A DNA stretch of 64,000 bases from Deltaproteobacteria bacterium. Lineage in GTDB: Bacteria > Myxococcota_A > UBA796 > CAJQPC01. Shown here piece by piece: positions 63,831 through 64,000 of the stretch. Location: the NCBI GenBank assembly GCA_016717595.1, contig JADKFE010000029.1, forward strand, positions 20,967-84,966, given 5' to 3'. A model generated the notes under the pieces. That model was not told the DNA's origin. It searched no databases and saw only the letters and a list, made by a program, of their open reading frames with translations. Numbering within the stretch: the first letter of the stretch is position 1; each line of letters begins with the position of its first letter. The position numbers and the translations under genes are program-made.

Positions 63831-64000
63831 GCTCCTGGGTGGCCACCGAACGAAGGAGGACACACGTCTCGATCGGGGGTGGTCTTCGCGAGCTCCTCGG
63901 GCGGTCAGGGGCGAGGGGCGGAGGAGCGTGAGCCCACTTGCCCCGCGCGTTGGTGCCTATGAACTCGTCGTGCAGGCTGGCGAGGAGGTCCACCTCGGCG
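63799..64000 (-). other. Unresolved partial open frame at window edge
   Basis: From the window edge the minus strand reads AEVDLLASLHDEFIGTNARG and KWAHAPPPLAPDRP before running into low-complexity Arg/Pro sequence and a stop at 63799 inside the kinase start. The first about 35 residues look plausibly coding and could be the C-terminus of a gene that lies outside the window. Nothing identifies it, and the end may again be affected by a frame error. Confidence 0.3.

Overview
This is a high-GC, gene-dense bacterial chromosome segment. It looks like Myxococcota or a close deltaproteobacterial relative. The evidence is two proteins ending in MYXO-CTERM-like tails (Cys-containing linker, hydrophobic helix, Arg cluster), a DUF2330 protein, MopE-like Cys/Asp motifs, thrombospondin type 3 repeats, many lipoproteins, a Ser/Thr kinase, an FHA-AAA protein, a hybrid histidine kinase and a DUF4157 giant protein. 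I see no rRNA, tRNA, CRISPR array, transposase or phage gene. Taxonomy is inference.

Layout. 1-5.1 kb (minus): malonyltransferase-like protein, fused alpha/beta 2-oxoacid dehydrogenase E1, Ppx/GppA and SixA phosphatases, a TPR-like protein. 5.2-8.1 kb: a large surface protein with a propeller-like N-terminus, about 20 Ca-binding repeats and a sorting tail. 8.3-16.5 kb: DUF885 hydrolase, pyrophosphatase, propeller protein, membrane glycosyltransferase, small exported DUF3060-like protein, an Ala-rich helical protein and an esterase with a lamin-tail domain. 16.6-22.2 kb: hybrid histidine kinase, orphan DNA methyltransferase, TPR protein, FHA/AAA protein. 22.2-28.9 kb: exported protein, DUF1905, sulfatase lipoprotein, a degenerate asparagine synthetase, PbpC. 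29-32.4 kb: FG-GAP lipoprotein and DUF2330 protein.

32.7-41.2 kb is the most unusual part: one reading unit of about 2,800 codons, split by two apparent frameshifts. It starts with a DUF4157 domain (HEATH motif), followed by a long Ala/Gln/Glu coiled coil, a His-Gly/Cys pair like that of clan CD cysteine peptidases, and unrecognised beta-rich and mixed regions. 41.2-48.9 kb is a redox island: an SDR plus CrtI-like pair (minus), a SUKH-like protein, and a TetR gene divergent from a Rieske oxygenase, NDH-2 and SDR operon with a perfect 17-bp operator-like palindrome between them. 48.9-56.4 kb: HNH nuclease, trypsin-like protease lipoprotein, lipocalin, cytochrome c, a TolB/amidohydrolase lipoprotein coupled to MurB. 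56.4-64 kb: a SPATA20-like plus NHLRC2-like fusion, an exported protein, a 0.95-kb non-coding region with two nested tandem arrays (41 bp and 42 bp) carrying dyad-symmetric cores, and a membrane Ser/Thr kinase.

Six to seven reading units are broken by single-base frame changes (about 10 events), several at short G/C runs, while protein sequence continues sensibly in the new frame. This pattern fits consensus indel errors in the assembly better than widespread gene decay, so I give whole-gene spans and mark the breaks.
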